Both the position numbers and the translations under genes were made by a program. From assembly GCF_024586915.1 (NCBI RefSeq), contig NZ_JANBVS010000006.1, forward strand, positions 124,001 through 188,000: a DNA stretch of 64,000 bases, read 5' to 3'. Below are positions 60,628-64,000 of this stretch, one piece after another (the stretch's first letter is position 1; each line of letters starts with the position of its first letter). The DNA is from Bradyrhizobium sp. SRS-191. GTDB taxonomy: Bacteria; Pseudomonadota; Alphaproteobacteria; Rhizobiales; Xanthobacteraceae. The notes beneath the pieces were generated by a model. That model did not search any database. It saw only the letters and a program-made list of their open reading frames with translations, and was not told where the DNA came from.

Positions 60628-61317
60628 CTAATCCGGCGCGCGCAGGCGATAGCCGATGCCGGTCTCGGTCAGGACGAATTGCGGACGCTCGGGGTCCGCC
60701 TCGATCTTCTGGCGGAGCTGGCGGACGTAGACGCGCAGATATTGCGCGTCGGTGAGTTCGTCCCAGAGCTCCTTGAGCAGGAAGCGATGCGTCAGAACTT
60801 TGCCGGCGTGCTGCACCAGCACGCGCAGCAGGTCGTACTCCTTCGGCGACAGCTTGATCTCGCGCTCGCCGAGCTTGACGATGCGGCGGACCAAGTCGAC
60901 GGAGAGATCGCCGGTGCGGAACACAGGGCGCTCGCCCTGCACCTGCAACTGATGGCGCAGCGCGGCACGGAGCCGCGCTAGCAGCTCGTCCATGCCGAAC
61001 GGCTTGGTGATGTAGTCGTCGGCGCCGAGATCGAGCGCCTTGACCTTGCCCGCCTCATCGCCGCGGCTCGACAGCACCACGATCGGAATGCTCTCGTTGC
61101 GCGCGCGAATGGTGCGCAGCAGCTCGTGGCCGTCGATGTCGGGCAGGCCGAGATCGAGAATGATCAACGCGGGATCTTCCGCGAGCTTTTCGAGCGCGAC
61201 CTTGCCGCTCGGCGCCTCCAGGATCTCATAGCCCTGCGTGGCGAGCCCCATCCGCAGCAGCTTGCGGATCGGCGGTTCGTCGTCGATCGCCAGGACCTTG
61301 ATGGGAGCGCCTGTCAT
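60628..61317 (-). CDS. kdpE: KdpE response regulator
   Basis: A 229-residue OmpR/PhoB-type regulator controlling the Kdp potassium-uptake operon. The receiver domain has the acidic pair Asp12/Asp13, phosphoacceptor Asp55 in LIILDLGLPDIDGHELL, conserved Ser in VVLSSRGDEAGKVKALDLGADDYITKPF. The C-terminal winged helix has LSPKEYDLLRVLVQHAGKVLTHRFLL-type sequence (here split by GKV) and YLRVYVRQLRQKIE. ATG 61317 overlaps the kdpD stop by 4 nt. No other gene follows it on this strand within 200 bp. Confidence 0.93.
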   Translation of the reverse strand: MTGAPIKVLAIDDEPPIRKLLRMGLATQGYEILEAPSGKVALEKLAEDPALIILDLGLPDIDGHELLRTIRARNESIPIVVLSSRGDEAGKVKALDLGADDYITKPFGMDELLARLRAALRHQLQVQGERPVFRTGDLSVDLVRRIVKLGEREIKLSPKEYDLLRVLVQHAGKVLTHRFLLKELWDELTDAQYLRVYVRQLRQKIEADPERPQFVLTETGIGYRLRAPD

Positions 61318-64000
61318 GCGGCGGTGTCCAGCGGTTTGGCCTGCGCCGGCACCGGCAGGCGAATGGTGAGGACGGCGCCGCGCCGGTCGGTGCGGTTGCC
61401 GGCGAAGATGCGGCCGTGCATCGCCTCGATGAAGCCGCGCGAGATCGCGAGCCCGAGCCCGGTGCCGGGGCGCACCTGGTCGCCCTTCTGCACGCGGTAG
61501 AACTTGTCGAACACGTGCTCGACCTCGGCGGCCGGAATGCCGTCGCCCTCGTCCCTGATGTCGAGCACAATCCAGTTGGCGTCACGTGCCGCGCGGATCG
61601 CAATCGACGTATCGGGCGGCGCGTATTTCGCCGCGTTGTCGAGCAGATTGAACAGCACCTGCTCGAACAGCACGGCATCGACCTCGACCATCGGCAGATC
61701 GGACGCGAGCTCTAGAGACACCTTGTGACCGGCGAGGATCTTGCTGGCGCGCCGCAGCGCGCTGCCGACGATCTCGCCGACATCATGCAGCGCCGCGTTC
61801 GGCACGATCGCGCCGGACTCCAGCTTGGTCATGTCGAGCAGATTGGCGATGAAGCGGTTCAGCCGCTCGGACTCGTCGATCACGGTGGCGAGCAGGTCGA
61901 GCTTCTCGCGGTCCGACAGCCGCGTCGCGAGATCGCGCATCGTCGAGGCGGCGCCGAGCACGGAGGCGAGCGGCGTCTTGAGATCGTGCGAGATCGAGGT
62001 CAGCAGCGCCGAGCGCAGCCGGTCCTGCTCCATGGTGCGCTTGACCTTGTCCATGTCCTCGACCAGCAGCACGCGCTCGATCGCGAGCGCGCCCTGGTCG
62101 ACCAGCGCGTCGAGCAGCCGGCGCTGGTCCGGCGTCAGCAGCGGCCCGGTGCGGTCGTCGTCGATGCCGATGACGCCGATCAGGCCTCGGCCGGTGCGCA
62201 TCGGCAGGAACAGGCGCTTGGCGCCGGGCAAGGTGTCGGAGCCGCGGCCGGCGGCGCGATCGTTGGCGAACGCCCAGCTCGCGGCGGCGAGATCGGCATC
62301 GTCGAGCTGGTCCTCCGGCGGATAGCCGGCCATCACGACGAGCTTGCCGGCCTGCGGCAGCAGCAGCACGACGCGCACCTTGAGCATGAGCGCGCCTTGA
62401 TAGGCCGTCGCCCACAGCACGTCGTCGAGCGTTGCCGTGCCCGCGAGCTTGCGGCTGAAGGCATAGAGCTGCTCGGTGGTGCGGATGCGCAAGGTCGCGG
62501 TGTCCGCCTGCGCGCGCACGCGGGCGGCGACGTTCGACACCAGCATCGCGATCAGCATGAAGAAGAAGAACGCCGCGACATTGGTCGGATCGGTGATCGT
62601 GAAAGTGTAGAGCGGCGGCAGGAAGAAGAAATTGTAGCAGAGCGAGGAGACGACGCTGGCCAGCAGCGACGGCCCCAGCCCATAGCGCGCGGCCACGCTC
62701 ACCACCGCGGTGAGGAACACCAGATCGACGTTCTCGATGCCGAAGAACGGCTGGACGAGCTCGGCCATGCCAAGACCAAGCGACGTGAACAGCAGCGCCA
62801 TGGCATAGGGTTTCGGCCGCAGCGGCTCGCTGCGCGGCCGCGTCTGCACGGAGGCCGCCGCCGCCTCCGCCGGCTCCTCGCCCGCGATGACGTGGACGCT
62901 GATATTGCCGGCGCGCCGGACGAGATCGTGCACGACCGAGCCCCGGAGAATCTCGAACAGGCGCGAGCGGTGGGACTTGCCGATGACGATCTGGGTGACG
63001 TTGTTGGCCTGCGCGAATCCGATCAGGTCATCGGCGATGCGGCGGCCCACGCCTGGAATCGTCAGCGCCTCGCCGCCCAGCGTCTCGACCAGCCGCAACG
63101 TGTCGGCGAGCCGGTCGCGCTGCTTGTCGGTGAGCTGAAGGTTGCGCCGCGTCTCGATGGTCACCGCCGTCCATGGCGCATGGACGCGATCGGCGAACCG
63201 CTTCGCGTAGCGAACGAGGCTCGCGGCGCGCGGATCCTCGGAGACGCAGACGAGAATGCGCTCGCCGGCGGCCCAGGGGCCGGCGATCGCGTTGGCCTGC
63301 ATGTGGGTGAGCAACTGCTCGTCGACGCGCTCGGCGGTCCGCCGCAGCGCAAGTTCGCGCAACGCGGTCAGATTGCCGGGCGAGAAATAATGCTCCAGCG
63401 CGCGCTCGGCCTGCTTGGGGACATAGACCTTGCCCTCCTTCAGCCGCTGGATCAGGTCATCGGGGGTGAGGTCGATCAGCTCGATCGCGTCGGCGCGGTC
63501 GAAGATCGAATCGGGCACCGTCTCGCGCACCCGGACGTGGGTGATCTGGGCGACGACGTCGTTGAGGCTTTCGATGTGCTGGACGTTGACGGCCGTGTAG
63601 ACGTCGATGCCGTGCGACAGCAGCTCCTCGACGTCGAGATAGCGCTTGGGATGCCGGCTGCCGGCGGCGTTGGTATGGGCGAGCTCGTCGACGATCGCGA
63701 GCTTCGGACGCCGCGCGATCACAGCGTCCAGGTCCATCTCCTCGACGACCTGGTCCTTGTAGGTGATGCGCTTGCGCGGGATGACCTCAAGGCCACGCAC
63801 CAGCGCCTCGGTCTCGATCCGGCCATGGGTCTCGACGAAGCCGACGACGACGTCGAGTCCGGCCTTCATCCGGGCATGCGCGCTCGACAGCATCTCATAG
63901 GTCTTGCCGACGCCGGGGGCGGCGCCGACAAAGATCTTGAGCTTGCCGGCAGGACTGTCCTCCCGCCGGGCTGCTTCGAGCAGGGCTTCCGGCGAGGGAC
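61314..64000 (-). CDS. kdpD: KdpD osmosensitive potassium sensor kinase, N-terminus outside window
   Basis: The frame is open to the window edge; the visible 895 codons lack only the first few residues. Order: the KdpD N-terminal ATP-binding domain with Walker A GAAPGVGKTYEM just inside the edge and IVDELAHTNAAGSRHPKRY, a universal-stress-protein-like domain (ERILVCVSEDPRAASLVRYA), four membrane helices of the DUF4118 type (LVFLTAVVSVAARYGLG, YNFFFLPPLYTFTITDP), a GAF-like segment, HisKA with phospho-His in SISHDLKTPLASVLG, and the ATPase (DNAAKYAPP, GTGLGLAISRG). It senses K+ limitation and phosphorylates KdpE. kdpFABC would be expected beyond base 64000. Confidence 0.95.
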   Translation of the reverse strand, partial: PSPEALLEAARREDSPAGKLKIFVGAAPGVGKTYEMLSSAHARMKAGLDVVVGFVETHGRIETEALVRGLEVIPRKRITYKDQVVEEMDLDAVIARRPKLAIVDELAHTNAAGSRHPKRYLDVEELLSHGIDVYTAVNVQHIESLNDVVAQITHVRVRETVPDSIFDRADAIELIDLTPDDLIQRLKEGKVYVPKQAERALEHYFSPGNLTALRELALRRTAERVDEQLLTHMQANAIAGPWAAGERILVCVSEDPRAASLVRYAKRFADRVHAPWTAVTIETRRNLQLTDKQRDRLADTLRLVETLGGEALTIPGVGRRIADDLIGFAQANNVTQIVIGKSHRSRLFEILRGSVVHDLVRRAGNISVHVIAGEEPAEAAAASVQTRPRSEPLRPKPYAMALLFTSLGLGMAELVQPFFGIENVDLVFLTAVVSVAARYGLGPSLLASVVSSLCYNFFFLPPLYTFTITDPTNVAAFFFFMLIAMLVSNVAARVRAQADTATLRIRTTEQLYAFSRKLAGTATLDDVLWATAYQGALMLKVRVVLLLPQAGKLVVMAGYPPEDQLDDADLAAASWAFANDRAAGRGSDTLPGAKRLFLPMRTGRGLIGVIGIDDDRTGPLLTPDQRRLLDALVDQGALAIERVLLVEDMDKVKRTMEQDRLRSALLTSISHDLKTPLASVLGAASTMRDLATRLSDREKLDLLATVIDESERLNRFIANLLDMTKLESGAIVPNAALHDVGEIVGSALRRASKILAGHKVSLELASDLPMVEVDAVLFEQVLFNLLDNAAKYAPPDTSIAIRAARDANWIVLDIRDEGDGIPAAEVEHVFDKFYRVQKGDQVRPGTGLGLAISRGFIEAMHGRIFAGNRTDRRGAVLTIRLPVPAQAKPLDTAA

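Overview
The window looks like chromosomal DNA of a Bradyrhizobium-type alphaproteobacterium (Nitrobacteraceae). This is inferred from high GC, GTG starts and 4-nt stop/start overlaps, a pqqABCDE cluster, malonyl-CoA decarboxylase, DUF6894 and DUF3309 proteins, EcfG-type stress promoters, and many families of paired-hairpin intergenic repeats. No rRNA, tRNA, CRISPR array, transposase or phage gene was recognised.

Layout. 1-6.2 kb: 3' part of a malonyl-CoA decarboxylase gene, a repeat-rich gap, and small or hypothetical genes, including an adjacent DUF4265/unknown pair. 6.7-8.9 kb: minus-strand operon amidase - glutathione peroxidase - DUF3297. 9.2-11.3 kb: exported beta-propeller lactonase, truncated haemoglobin, DUF6894. 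11.6-16.3 kb: pqqA (26 codons), pqqB, C, D, E, then an S33 prolyl-aminopeptidase-like hydrolase overlapping pqqE. 17.5-22.4 kb: NAD(P)H-linked 2-oxoacid:acceptor oxidoreductase in three genes. 22.9-25 kb: DUF3754 membrane protein and a VOC protein. 25-30 kb: prkA - DUF444 - spoVR stress operon (minus). 31-38.6 kb: pentose-phosphate operon with fused enzymes (transaldolase-glucose-6-phosphate isomerase, Gnd, Zwf, a lactonase-gluconokinase fusion, HAD phosphatase). 38.6-54.8 kb: trehalose/glycogen block, with GH15 and malQ on the minus strand and treS-maltokinase, glgB, glgX, treZ, treY on the plus strand. 54.8-60.4 kb: PHA-system protein, DUF3309, and the NHEJ genes ligD and ku (divergent), then a lysine-rich DUF6496 protein. 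60.6-64 kb: kdpE and kdpD, cut by the window edge.

How the genes may work together. Three good GGAAC-N16/17-CGTT promoters sit 33 to 75 nt before prkA, malQ and ku. This suggests the PrkA module, alpha-glucan/trehalose metabolism and end-joining share the general stress response. PQQ synthesis, a periplasmic lactonase and a gluconokinase fused to 6-phosphogluconolactonase fit periplasmic glucose oxidation feeding the pentose-phosphate pathway.

The least explained features are the dispersed repeats. A ~360-bp element present twice has a long-range stem and an inner hairpin whose sequence differs between copies while pairing is kept. A shorter family always pairs one GGCCGGG hairpin with one GCCCGGG hairpin.
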